Assembly: GCF_022385335.1 (NCBI RefSeq)
Contig: NZ_CP092431.1
Coordinates: 2,790,001 to 2,854,000, forward strand
DNA from: Streptomyces deccanensis
GTDB taxonomy: Bacteria > Actinomycetota > Actinomycetes > Streptomycetales > Streptomycetaceae
DNA length: 64,000 bases
Direction of reading: 5' to 3'
Shown here: one piece after another, positions 1 to 8,028 of the stretch
Layout of the letters: every line of letters starts with the position of its first letter
Position numbering within the stretch: the first letter of the stretch is position 1
Position numbers and translations under genes: made by a program
Notes under the pieces: generated by a model
Told to the model about the DNA's origin: nothing
Databases searched by the model: none
The model's input: only the letters and a program-made list of their open reading frames with translations

Positions 1-48
1 GTGGTGGGTGAACTGGTGGCGGGGGTCCAGTCTCTGCGGGCGGTTTAG
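1..48 (+). CDS. 3' end of an unidentified gene (partial)
   Basis: Frame 1 is open from the window edge to a TAG at 46-48, encoding the last 15 residues, ending in SLRAV. Codon use is G/C-biased at third positions, as expected for coding DNA. The family cannot be recognised from 15 residues. It would converge on pfkA across a large inverted repeat. Confidence 0.4.
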   Translation: MVGELVAGVQSLRAV

Positions 49-100
49 GGGCGGGGGGTTGGTGGGGCTCGGGGTGCGTTGTCGGGTGCGGGTGGGTGGG

Positions 101-239
101 GGCTGGTCGCGCAGTTCCCCGCGCCCCTAAAAGACCAGGCCCTGCGGGCCTGAAGGGCGACGGGGCTGCGGGCCTGAAAAGCATGGGCGCAGCCCATGCT
201 TTTCAGGGGCGCGGGGAACTGCGCGAGAAGCCCCACCGG
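101..239. repeat. Intergenic repeat with two inverted cores
   Basis: A left core (TCGCGCAGTTCCCCGCGCCCC orientation, about 107-127) faces a right core in the opposite orientation (about 205-226). Between them is a perfect 13-bp hairpin, GAAAAGCATGGGC and its complement around a 3-nt loop (176-204). The same modules recur across the window. Here it lies between an incoming plus-strand gene end and the pfkA stop, so it may act as a bidirectional terminator. Confidence 0.8.
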
Positions 240-288
240 GCCCGCACCCGCCGACGCACCCGCACCCCCCACCCCCTCGGGCGCACCC

Positions 289-1317
289 TCAGCCGAAGAA
301 GACGCCGACCTCCTCGTACAGGCTCGGGTCCACCGTCTTCAACTTGGCCGTCGCGTCGGCGATCGGGACGCGGACGATGTCGGTGCCACGCAGCGCCACC
401 ATCTTGCCGAAGTCCCGGTCGCGCACCGCGTCGATCGCGTGGAGGCCGAACCGCGTGGCGAGCCAGCGGTCGAACGCCGAAGGCGTACCGCCGCGCTGGA
501 CGTGGCCGAGGACGGTGGTCCGGGCCTCCTTGCCGGTCCGCCTCTCGATCTCCTTGGACAGCCACTCCCCGACCCCGGAGAGGCGGACGTGGCCGAAGGA
601 GTCGAGCGAGCCGTCCTTGAGGACCATCTCGCCGTCCTTCGGCATGGCCCCCTCCGCGACGACCACGATGGGCGCGTACGAGGCCTTGAAGCGGGACGTC
701 ACCCAGGCGCACACCTTGTCGACGTCGAAGCGCTGTTCGGGGATGAGGATGACGTTGGCGCCGCCGGCGAGACCGGAGTGGATGGCGATCCAGCCGGCGT
801 GACGGCCCATCACCTCCACCACCAGGACGCGCATGTGGGACTCGGCGGTGGTGTGGAGGCGGTCGATCGCCTCCGTGGCGATGCCGACCGCGGTATCGAA
901 GCCGAAGGTGTAGTCCGTGGCGGAGAGGTCGTTGTCGATGGTCTTGGGGACGCCCACGCACGGCACGCCGTACTCGTCCGACAGTCGCGCGGCCACCCCG
1001 AGCGTGTCCTCGCCACCGATGGCGATGAGTGCCTCGACCTCCTGCTTGGCGAGGTTCTCCTTGATCCGGCGGATGCCGTTCTCCTCCTTGAGCGGGTTGG
1101 TGCGGGAGGAGCCGAGGATCGTGCCGCCGCGGGGCAGGATGCCGCGCACGGCGGGGATGTCGAGGCGGACGGTGTCGTTCTCCAGGGGTCCTCGCCAGCC
1201 GTCCCGGAAGCCGACGAAGTCGTAGCCGTACTCCTGTACGCCCTTGCGGACGACGCCCCGGATGACGGCGTTGAGCCCGGGGCAGTCGCCGCCTCCGGTC
1301 AGTACTCCGACGCGCAT
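289..1317 (-). CDS. pfkA: 6-phosphofructokinase (group III, possibly pyrophosphate-linked)
   Basis: Phosphorylates fructose 6-phosphate to fructose 1,6-bisphosphate in the cytoplasm. The 342-residue protein starts MRVGVLTGGGDCPGLNAVIR; the reading frame extends 20 codons upstream, but family length and the GGGDCPG N-terminus favour this ATG. The PFK core motifs are visible: GGEDT at 101-105, PKTIDND at 124-130, MGRHAG and GHVQRGG. In E. coli numbering the two phosphoryl-donor positions are Asp104 and Lys124, a combination known from PPi-dependent enzymes, whereas ATP enzymes carry Gly104. A GTGA-N6-TCAC palindrome lies about 50 bp upstream. Family assignment is certain; donor specificity is inferred. 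Confidence 0.95.
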   Translation of the reverse strand: MRVGVLTGGGDCPGLNAVIRGVVRKGVQEYGYDFVGFRDGWRGPLENDTVRLDIPAVRGILPRGGTILGSSRTNPLKEENGIRRIKENLAKQEVEALIAIGGEDTLGVAARLSDEYGVPCVGVPKTIDNDLSATDYTFGFDTAVGIATEAIDRLHTTAESHMRVLVVEVMGRHAGWIAIHSGLAGGANVILIPEQRFDVDKVCAWVTSRFKASYAPIVVVAEGAMPKDGEMVLKDGSLDSFGHVRLSGVGEWLSKEIERRTGKEARTTVLGHVQRGGTPSAFDRWLATRFGLHAIDAVRDRDFGKMVALRGTDIVRVPIADATAKLKTVDPSLYEEVGVFFG

Positions 1318-1362
1318 GGAAATGTCCCTTCGCCGCGGTTGCCTGGTGAGGGTCACGCTAAT

Positions 1363-1378
1363 AGTGATCCAGGTCACT
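1363..1378. promoter_or_regulatory. Crp-like palindrome upstream of pfkA
   Basis: On the gene strand the sequence reads AGTGACCTGGATCACT: GTGA and TCAC half-sites separated by 6 bp, the spacing of CRP/FNR-family operators. A TAGCGT hexamer that could serve as the -10 box follows 3 bp downstream, so a bound protein would touch the promoter. Regulation by Streptomyces Crp is inferred from the motif only. Confidence 0.5.
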
Positions 1379-1481
1379 TCGGCATGCGCGGGAAGCCAAT
1401 TCCGGCGAATTACGGCCGATTGAGGGGGAGTTGGCCGGAGTTGATCAAATCGCCATCACTCTATGGGGTGATTCGAGGCGT

Positions 1482-2216
1482 TTACTCGTCGTCGAGACCA
1501 CGCTCTATGGCATAGCGGACCAGCTCCACCCGGTTGTGGAGCTGGAGCTTGCCGAGGGTGTTCTGGACGTGGTTCTGGACCGTGCGGTGCGAGATGACGA
1601 GGCGTTCGGCGATCTGCTTGTAGCTCAGGCCCTTGGCGACGAGCCTCAGCACCTCGGTCTCGCGGTCGGTGAGCTGCGGCGCCTTCGGCTCGTCGGCGCC
1701 CGGCGCGGGCGCGGGCTCGGAGGCGAGGCGGCGGTACTCGCCGAGGACCAGGCCCGCGAGGCCGGGCGTGAAGACGGGGTCGCCGACGGCGGTGCGGCGC
1801 ACGGCGTCGATCAGCTCCTCCGTGGACGCCGACTTCAGCAGGTAGCCGGTGGCGCCGGACTTCACCGCCTCCAGGACGTCCGCGTGCTCCCCGCTCGCCG
1901 ACAGCACGAGGACACGCAGAGCGGGGTTGGCCCCCACCAGCTCCTTGCAGACCTGCACGCCCGGCTTCGCGGGCAGGTTCAGGTCCAGGACGAGCACGTC
2001 CGGCCCGGTGGCGCGGGCACGCCGCACCGCCTGCTCCCCGTCGCCCGCCGTGGCGACGACGTCGAAGCCGGACTCGGACAGGTCGCGGGCGACGGCGTCG
2101 CGCCACATGGGGTGGTCGTCGACCACCATGACCCTGATCGGGCCGCCGCCCCCGCCGGGCCGCGCCACCGCGTCCGCCGACCCGCCCTCGCCCACGCTCT
2201 CCACGCTGTTCGTCAC
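1482..2216 (-). CDS. macR: NarL/LuxR-family response regulator (MacR-like)
   Basis: DNA-binding response regulator, 244 residues. The receiver domain has VDDHP near residue 23, the phospho-acceptor Asp in VLVLDLNLP and the conserved Lys in LLKSAS. The C-terminus is a LuxR helix-turn-helix (TDRETEVLRLVAKGLSYKQI, then HRTVQNHV). The GTG start overlaps the kinase stop as GTGA, indicating translational coupling. The pair matches the Streptomyces MacRS system, described as affecting morphogenesis and actinorhodin; that identification rests on recalled gene order and family. Confidence 0.88.
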   Translation of the reverse strand: MTNSVESVGEGGSADAVARPGGGGGPIRVMVVDDHPMWRDAVARDLSESGFDVVATAGDGEQAVRRARATGPDVLVLDLNLPAKPGVQVCKELVGANPALRVLVLSASGEHADVLEAVKSGATGYLLKSASTEELIDAVRRTAVGDPVFTPGLAGLVLGEYRRLASEPAPAPGADEPKAPQLTDRETEVLRLVAKGLSYKQIAERLVISHRTVQNHVQNTLGKLQLHNRVELVRYAIERGLDDE

Positions 2217-3460
2217 CGCTTCTCCGCCTTCCCCCGTACGCCCTTCGGCCCCTCTGCGGCCTTGGGCACCTTCAGTTCGACTTCCGTGCCCTGGCCGGGC
2301 ACCGAGATCAGCTCGGCCGTGCCGCCGATGTCGCGCAGCCGCCCCCGGATGGAGAGGGCCACGCCGAGCCGGCCCTCGCCCTCGGCCTGGACGAGCCGTC
2401 CCTCGGGGATGCCGGGTCCGTCGTCCCGTACCGTCACGATGATCTCGTCCGGCCAGTCCTCGACCAGGATCCAGGCGCGGGCCCCGTCGCCCGCGTGCTC
2501 GCGCACATTGTCCAGGGCGGCGCCGACCGCCGCCGCCAGCTCCCGGGCCCGCCCCGGGGCGAGCGTCACCGGCCCGCCCGGCTCGGCGAAGGTGACCTTC
2601 GCGCCGGCGTACGGGGCGAGCAGCGCCCTCAGGTCCACGGGGTCCCCGGCGCCGTCGTCGGACGCGTCGGGTTCGTCCACCACGCGGACGAGGGCGCCCT
2701 GGGCGGCGTCCTCCGAGATCCGGGAGACGGGGACCAGGCCGCCGGAGACCAGGGTGCGCAGCGCGACCTCCTGCTCGCCCGCCATCCGGCCCAGTTCGGC
2801 GGCCTCGCCGCCGAGGGCGGTGCCGCGCCGCTGCACCATGGCGAGGACCTGCAGCACGCTGTCGTGGATGTCCCGGGCGAGGCGTTCCCGTTCGCGGGTG
2901 GCGGCCTCGATCTCCAGGGCGCGGGCGAGGGTGCGCTCGGAGGCGCGGGCGACCTCGACGACGTAGCCGATGGCGATGGAGGCGACCCAGACCAGCAGGA
3001 CGTTGTGGATGGTGTCGCGGGTGGGGGCGCCCCGGTGGATCAGGTTGGCGACGGCGACGAGCGTGGAGGCGAAGGCCGCCCAGCGCCAGCCGCCCTTGAT
3101 GGCGAAGGCCAGGACGGCGCCGGCGGTCCATATCGACGGCAGCGTGGGGCCGCCGGCCTCGATCCGCGCGGTCGAGTCGGCGAGCCGGGTGAGCAGGATG
3201 CCGGCGATCGCGATGGTGAGGTCGGCCGCGAGGAACCGCTTGGTGCAGCTGGCGGCGCCCGCGACCTTCGGCAGGGTCACCAGCGTCCAGCCGGCCAGCA
3301 CCACGAAGTAGGTGATCGCGAGCCAGGGCCGCTCGAACTTGTCGTAGGCGCTGATGAACAGCCCGACGGCGTAGATCATCGTCAGGACTCGATAGCCGGT
3401 GAGCGCGCGCCACAGCGGCTGCTCCACCGACATCGCCATGACCCGCTCGAGCTTCGGCAC
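2213..3460 (-). CDS. macS: Sensor histidine kinase, MacS-like
   Basis: Membrane sensor kinase of about 415 residues, partner of the overlapping regulator. The N-terminal half has about five hydrophobic segments (from YRVLTMIYAVGLF through VLLVWVASIAIGYVV) with little extracellular sequence. A HisKA_3 dimerisation domain follows with the phospho-His in ARDIHDSVLQVL, then an HATPase with N-box NVREHAGD and G-box DDGPGIPEG. The GTG at 3460 is preferred because AGGGGG lies 8 nt upstream; an ATG at 3439 and a longer form reaching 3505 are possible. Confidence 0.88.
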   Translation of the reverse strand: MPKLERVMAMSVEQPLWRALTGYRVLTMIYAVGLFISAYDKFERPWLAITYFVVLAGWTLVTLPKVAGAASCTKRFLAADLTIAIAGILLTRLADSTARIEAGGPTLPSIWTAGAVLAFAIKGGWRWAAFASTLVAVANLIHRGAPTRDTIHNVLLVWVASIAIGYVVEVARASERTLARALEIEAATRERERLARDIHDSVLQVLAMVQRRGTALGGEAAELGRMAGEQEVALRTLVSGGLVPVSRISEDAAQGALVRVVDEPDASDDGAGDPVDLRALLAPYAGAKVTFAEPGGPVTLAPGRARELAAAVGAALDNVREHAGDGARAWILVEDWPDEIIVTVRDDGPGIPEGRLVQAEGEGRLGVALSIRGRLRDIGGTAELISVPGQGTEVELKVPKAAEGPKGVRGKAEKR

Positions 3461-3541
3461 GTCCCCCACCCCCTGCTGACTCGCCACCGGGCACCCCCGG
3501 CGCACGCGTCCGGAAGGCGACCGTACCCGGGAACCGGGCGG

Positions 3542-4372
3542 TCACGAAGCCGGGCGGTCCCCGTCCGCGTCGTCCTTGCCCGCGCGGGCCCTCTCGGCCT
3601 GTTCCCTGAGCTCCTTGGCGGCCTGTTCCTTCTCTGCCTTGGCGAGGGCGGCCCTGGCGGCCTTGTCGGCCTCCTTCTCGGCCTTGGCCGCGTCCGCGAG
3701 CTGCCGCTTGGCGGCGGTCGCGTAGATGTCGACGTACTCCTGGCCGGAGAGCTTCATGATCTCGTACATGACCTCGTCGGTCAGCGCCCGCAGGACGAAG
3801 CGGTCGTGCTCCATGCCCTGGTAGCGGCTGAAGTCGAGGGGCTTGCCGATGCGGATGCCGGGGCGCATGACCTTGGGCAGGACCTTGCCCGGGGGCTGGA
3901 TCTTCTCCGTGTCGATCATGGCGACGGGGATGACGGGCGCGCCGGTGGCGAGGGCCACGCGGGCCAGGCCGCCGGGCTTGCCCCGGTAGAGGCGGCCGTC
4001 GGGCGAGCGGGTGCCCTCGGGGTAGATGCCGAACAGCTCGCCGCTCTCGATGACCTGTATGCCGCTCCTGATCGCGGCCTCACCCGCGCCGCGCGCGCCG
4101 GAGCGGTCCACCGGGAGCTGGCCGACGCCCTTGAAGAAGGCGGCCGTCAGCTTGCCTTTGATGCCGGGGGTGGTGAAGTACTCGGCCTTCGCGATGAACG
4201 TGACCTTGCGGTCCAGGACCGCGGGGAGGAAGAACGAGTCCGAGAAGGAGAGGTGATTGCTCGCGAGGATCGCGGCGCCCTCGGCCGGAATGTTCTCCAG
4301 GCCCTCCACCCAGGGCCGGAAGGTGACCTTGAGCGGTCCCCCGATAGCGACCTTCATCGCGCCGTACAACAA
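3542..4372 (-). CDS. Lysophospholipid acyltransferase (PlsC family)
   Basis: Probable 1-acyl-sn-glycerol-3-phosphate acyltransferase acting at the membrane in phospholipid synthesis. It has the catalytic HX4D motif (NHLSFSD, about residue 41), the acceptor-binding motif EGTRSPDG and a PVAMIDT region. The last 50 residues are Lys/Ala/Glu-rich and probably helical or disordered, which lengthens it to 276 residues. TTG at 4372 is chosen because GAGAGG lies 7 nt upstream; an internal ATG five codons later is the alternative. It stands alone, divergent from the esterase gene. Confidence 0.9.
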   Translation of the reverse strand: MLYGAMKVAIGGPLKVTFRPWVEGLENIPAEGAAILASNHLSFSDSFFLPAVLDRKVTFIAKAEYFTTPGIKGKLTAAFFKGVGQLPVDRSGARGAGEAAIRSGIQVIESGELFGIYPEGTRSPDGRLYRGKPGGLARVALATGAPVIPVAMIDTEKIQPPGKVLPKVMRPGIRIGKPLDFSRYQGMEHDRFVLRALTDEVMYEIMKLSGQEYVDIYATAAKRQLADAAKAEKEADKAARAALAKAEKEQAAKELREQAERARAGKDDADGDRPAS

Positions 4373-4541
4373 CCGAGTGCCTCTCTGTGATCCGTGGATG
4401 AGACCTTAACCCGGACGCCCGACGAAGAGTCCGACAGGTCCGGCCGGTGTCGACCGAAGCCCCTGGTCGGTGTCAGTGCGGTCGCGTACGGTGAACCACA
4501 TCCGGACTTTCACACCCTTCTCATGAACAGGAGACCGAACC

Positions 4542-5387
4542 GTGCCGGTCCTTCCTGGAGCCGAGCCGTACCACCACGAGGGCGGGGAGGTCGGAGTCCT
4601 CCTCTGCCACGGATTCACCGGGTCACCGCAGTCCATGCGTCCCTGGGCGGAGTATCTCGCCGAGCGCGGGCTGACCGTCGCGCTGCCCCTGCTGCCGGGC
4701 CACGGCACCCGCTGGGAGGACCTCCGCCCCACGGGCTGGCAGGACTGGTACGCGGAGGTGGACCGCGAGCTGCGGACCCTGCGTGAGCGCTGTACGCGGG
4801 TCTTCGTCGCGGGGCTGTCCATGGGCGGCGCCCTGGCGCTGCGGCTGGCCGCGAAGCACGGGGACGCGGTCGCCGGCGTGATGGTCGTCAACCCGGCGAA
4901 CAAGGTGCACGGCCCGGCCGCGCACGCCCTCCCCCTGCTCCGGCACTTCGTCCCCACCACGAAGGGGATCACCAGCGACATCGCCAAGGAGGGCGTCGAG
5001 GAGCTGGGGTACAGCCATGTGCCGCTGCACGCGGCGCACTCGCTGCGCAATTTCCTGCGCCTGGTCGACGGGGAACTGCCCCAGGTCACCCAGCCGTTGC
5101 TGCTGCTGCACAGCCCACGGGACCATGTGGTGCCGCCCGTCGACTCCGAGCGCGTCCTCGGCCGGGTGTCGTCGACGGACGTCACGGAGATCCTGCTGGA
5201 ACAGAGCCACCACGTCGCGACGTTGGACCACGACGCGGACCGGATCTTCGAGGAGAGCCACGCGTTCGTCACCCGGCTGGTGAAGAAGTCCGACGCGGAA
5301 TCCGTACAGCAGTCTGATTCGGGGTCCGCGGGGCGGAACGGTCCGGGATCCTTGGAGCAGAGGGAAGGGACGGCCACTGGTGGCTGA
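4542..5387 (+). CDS. Alpha/beta hydrolase (carboxylesterase Est30-like)
   Basis: Cytoplasmic serine esterase or monoacylglycerol-lipase-like hydrolase, 281 residues. The oxyanion strand is LLCHGFTGSP, the nucleophile elbow is AGLSMGGALALR, the acid is Asp in HSPRDHVVPP and the catalytic His is in QSHHVATLDHD. AGGAGA lies 7 nt before the GTG start. The C-terminal 30 residues are Ser/Gly-rich and overlap the next gene by 8 bp, so the two are probably co-transcribed. The natural substrate is unknown. Confidence 0.9.
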   Translation: MPVLPGAEPYHHEGGEVGVLLCHGFTGSPQSMRPWAEYLAERGLTVALPLLPGHGTRWEDLRPTGWQDWYAEVDRELRTLRERCTRVFVAGLSMGGALALRLAAKHGDAVAGVMVVNPANKVHGPAAHALPLLRHFVPTTKGITSDIAKEGVEELGYSHVPLHAAHSLRNFLRLVDGELPQVTQPLLLLHSPRDHVVPPVDSERVLGRVSSTDVTEILLEQSHHVATLDHDADRIFEESHAFVTRLVKKSDAESVQQSDSGSAGRNGPGSLEQREGTATGG

Positions 5388-6108
5388 GCACGACTCCGAG
5401 CGTGAGCCGGAGGAGCAGGGAGCGCCTCTCGGCGCCTCACCCGGTGACTCACGGGGTGACTCCTCGGGCAGCTCCGCAGGCGGCCCCGCCAAGGGCGCCG
5501 GGGGTGCCTCGTCCGGCGAGTCGCCGGGCGAGGAGCAGCACGCGGCCGAGGAGCAGCACGTGCCGTTCGACGAGGACGCCGCCTGGCGGGCCATCGTCGC
5601 CGGGTTCGGCGCGGAGCCCCCGGACCCGCCGGGTGCCAAGCCGTTCAAGTCGGTGGAGGACCTGGCCCTCCTGGAGCCCGAGCCGGAGGAGTCCGCCGAC
5701 AAGGCCCCGGACGGCGCCGCCGGCCCCGCGGCCCCCAGGCCGCTCGGCAGTTCGGTCGCGTTCGCACCCGGTGTCGGGGCCGGACCGCGCGACTACAGCG
5801 TGCCCGACCCGGTCGGCGAGGACACGGGCGACGAGGCCGACGAGGAGGACGAGGACGGCGAGGGCCACTTCGTGCCGCCCGAGCCGCCCCCGCTGCCCGA
5901 GGCCGACGCGACCGCCAAGTTCGCCTGGCTGGGCGTGGCCGGCGGTCCGGTCCTGCTGCTGCTCGCCGTGCTGCTCGGCTGGGAGATGACCTGGTGGCTC
6001 ACCACCCTGGGCATCGGCGGCTTCCTCGGCGGCTTCGCCACGCTGGTGATGCGGATGAAGAGCGACGACGAGGACGACGACGATCCGGGCCGGGGCGCGG
6101 TCGTCTGA
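5380..6108 (+). CDS. Acidic protein with C-terminal membrane anchor, function unknown
   Basis: 242 residues. The first two thirds are rich in Glu, Asp, Pro and Gly and look disordered. Near the C-terminus two adjacent hydrophobic segments (about 182-222) form a membrane hairpin, followed by MRMKSDDEDDDD. It overlaps the esterase gene by 8 bp in another frame, with purine-rich sequence upstream of the GTG. The family is not recognised; the layout suggests a cytoplasmic acidic domain tethered to the membrane. Confidence 0.8.
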   Translation: MAEHDSEREPEEQGAPLGASPGDSRGDSSGSSAGGPAKGAGGASSGESPGEEQHAAEEQHVPFDEDAAWRAIVAGFGAEPPDPPGAKPFKSVEDLALLEPEPEESADKAPDGAAGPAAPRPLGSSVAFAPGVGAGPRDYSVPDPVGEDTGDEADEEDEDGEGHFVPPEPPPLPEADATAKFAWLGVAGGPVLLLLAVLLGWEMTWWLTTLGIGGFLGGFATLVMRMKSDDEDDDDPGRGAVV

Positions 6109-6150
6109 CCCCACCGCCACCCCCGCCGCCACCGACGTCGCGTCGTGTAC

Positions 6151-6185
6151 GAGGGCCCGCCCGGGATCGTTCCGGGCGGGCCCTC
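6151..6185 (+). terminator. GC-rich hairpin terminator
   Basis: A perfect 14-bp stem (GAGGGCCCGCCCGG and its complement) around a 7-nt loop, 43 bp after the stop of the membrane-protein gene. There is no U-tract, typical of Streptomyces I-shaped terminators. Confidence 0.7.
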
Positions 6186-6317
6186 GCCGTCGCCCGGCAC
6201 CACGACACGCTTCCTCGGCGGCGGAATGGAACTCGATTCCGGGGAACGGCGAAGTACGGGTGCACGACCGAACGAGCCCAAGCCTTCGAGGCGTTCGGAC
6301 GAACGAGAGGAGCCCCG

Positions 6318-6941
6318 ATGCCCGTCGGACCACCGGGACTCGGCACCCGCGACACGGATCGCGAGGAGAGCGACGCCCGCGTGATCGAGCGGTCCCGGGA
6401 CGAGCCCGAGCTGTTCGCCGTCCTCTACGACCGCCATGCCGACGCCGTGCACCGTTACGCGGCCCGGCGGCTGGGTCCCGAGGCGGCGGAGGACCTGATG
6501 GCGGAGACCTTCGCCATCGCCTTCCAGCGGCGGCACACGTACGACCTGGAGCGGCTCGACGCCCGCCCCTGGCTGTTCGGTGTCGCCACCAACCTCGTCG
6601 GCCGGCACCGGCGGACCGAGGCGCGCCGCTTCAGGGCGCTGGCCCGGCTGCCGGAGCCGGTGGAGCACGAGGAGCCGGTCGCGGACCGGGCGGTCGCCAG
6701 GGCCGGTGCCACGGGGGTGCGCCGGGAGCTGGCGGCGGCGTTGGCCGGGCTGTCCGCCCGGCACCGCGACGTGGTGCTGCTGGTGGCCTGGGCCGGCCTC
6801 GACTACGAGGAGGCGGCCCAGGCCCTCGGCGTGCCCGTCGGCACGATCAGATCCCGGCTGAACCGGGCTCGCGGCAGACTCCGCGAAGCACTGGGCGGAT
6901 CCGATCCGACCGCTTTCCGAGAGGCAGACGCCCATGCGTGA
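6318..6941 (+). CDS. ECF-family RNA polymerase sigma factor
   Basis: 207 residues. Region 2 runs from ELFAVLYDRHADAVHRY to WLFGVATNLVGRHRR; region 4 is LSARHRDVVLLVAWAGLDYE followed by the GTIRSRLNRARGRL helix-turn-helix. Only these two regions are present, as in extracytoplasmic-function sigma factors. The start is the ATG preceded by AGAGGAG; the open frame upstream is non-coding overlap. The stop overlaps the next gene by 8 bp, implying a sigma/partner operon. An upstream GGAAC box at about 6227 might be an autoregulatory -35 element (inference). Confidence 0.92.
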   Translation: MPVGPPGLGTRDTDREESDARVIERSRDEPELFAVLYDRHADAVHRYAARRLGPEAAEDLMAETFAIAFQRRHTYDLERLDARPWLFGVATNLVGRHRRTEARRFRALARLPEPVEHEEPVADRAVARAGATGVRRELAAALAGLSARHRDVVLLVAWAGLDYEEAAQALGVPVGTIRSRLNRARGRLREALGGSDPTAFREADAHA

Positions 6942-8013
6942 CATCGACGACCCGAGGGCCCTGGAGGACCTGCGGGACCTCGCCGACTACGACGCGGGGG
7001 CGCCCCCGCTGGACGAGGAGACCCGGCGGCGCGGGCGGGCCCGGCTGCTCGCCACGATCACCGCGCAGGGCGCGGACCGGACGGGCAGGCCAGCCTTCCG
7101 GCTCGCCTCTCCGGTACGCCGCCGGCCGGTCCTGCGGATCGCGCTGAGCGGGGCGGTCGCCGCCGCCGTCACCGCCGGTGTCCTGGTCGCCGTGCAGCAC
7201 GACCGCGACGACGACGGCCGGGGCAGGACCGCGAAGCCGCCGGTGGCGAGCCTGCCGCCGATGCGGAACGTGAGCGCGCGGACGGTGCTCAACGGGGCGG
7301 CCGCGTACGCGCGACAGCACGAGAAGCCGGTCAGCCCGCGCGACGACCAGTTCGTCTACACGAAGGAGATCATCAAGGAGACCGAGCAGAAGACCGGGCG
7401 GACGAAGACGCACGTCGACGAGAACTGGCGCTCGGTGGACGGCTCCCGGCGCTCCTGGATCATGGAGGTCGGCAAGGGCTGGTGGTCGCCCCCGCTGGCG
7501 GACAACGAGAGCATGTGGCCGCCGCAGGACTGGGGCACGCTGCGCGAGCTGCCGACCGACCCGGAGCGGCTGATCCTGGAGATCCAGGGAAACTTCTTCG
7601 GGGGCAAGGACAAGAACACCTCCCTGGACGCCATCACCGACCAGGAGTGGTCGCACATCCACTTCAGCCTCGCCGGGCTGCTCAAGCTGGTCCCGGTGAT
7701 GCCCGAGGGCCTGCGGCCGGCGGCGTACGAGGCGCTCGGAATGGTGCCGGGGGTCAAGGCGGTGCCGAACCAGAAGGACGCCAAGGGGCGGGTCGGCGTG
7801 GCCATCACCTACGACGACCCCACCCTGCCCGAGGGAGCCTCGGGCTACGGCGGCTACTTCATCTTCGACCCGGTGACCTACGCCTTCCTCGGCTTCCGTG
7901 ACCAGCGTTCCTCGGGCGACGGCAAGGACATGAAGATCTACACCCAGCTCTCCTACCTGGACAGTTGGGCGATCGTCGACCGGGCCAAGGAGCACCCGTC
8001 GGCCGCGGGCTAG
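6934..8013 (+). CDS. CU044_5270-like membrane protein, ECF-sigma partner
   Basis: 359 residues: about 65 charged cytoplasmic residues beginning with DPRALEDLRDLADYDAG, one membrane helix (RIALSGAVAAAVTAGVLVAV), then a large extracytoplasmic domain. This architecture, encoded directly behind an ECF sigma gene, matches actinobacterial CU044_5270-type proteins, thought to act as anti-sigma or signal-sensing partners. No zinc-binding anti-sigma motif (HxxxCxxC) is present. Overlap with the sigma gene suggests coupled expression. Confidence 0.8.
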   Translation: MRDIDDPRALEDLRDLADYDAGAPPLDEETRRRGRARLLATITAQGADRTGRPAFRLASPVRRRPVLRIALSGAVAAAVTAGVLVAVQHDRDDDGRGRTAKPPVASLPPMRNVSARTVLNGAAAYARQHEKPVSPRDDQFVYTKEIIKETEQKTGRTKTHVDENWRSVDGSRRSWIMEVGKGWWSPPLADNESMWPPQDWGTLRELPTDPERLILEIQGNFFGGKDKNTSLDAITDQEWSHIHFSLAGLLKLVPVMPEGLRPAAYEALGMVPGVKAVPNQKDAKGRVGVAITYDDPTLPEGASGYGGYFIFDPVTYAFLGFRDQRSSGDGKDMKIYTQLSYLDSWAIVDRAKEHPSAAG

Positions 8014-8028
8014 GGCGGTACGACGTCC

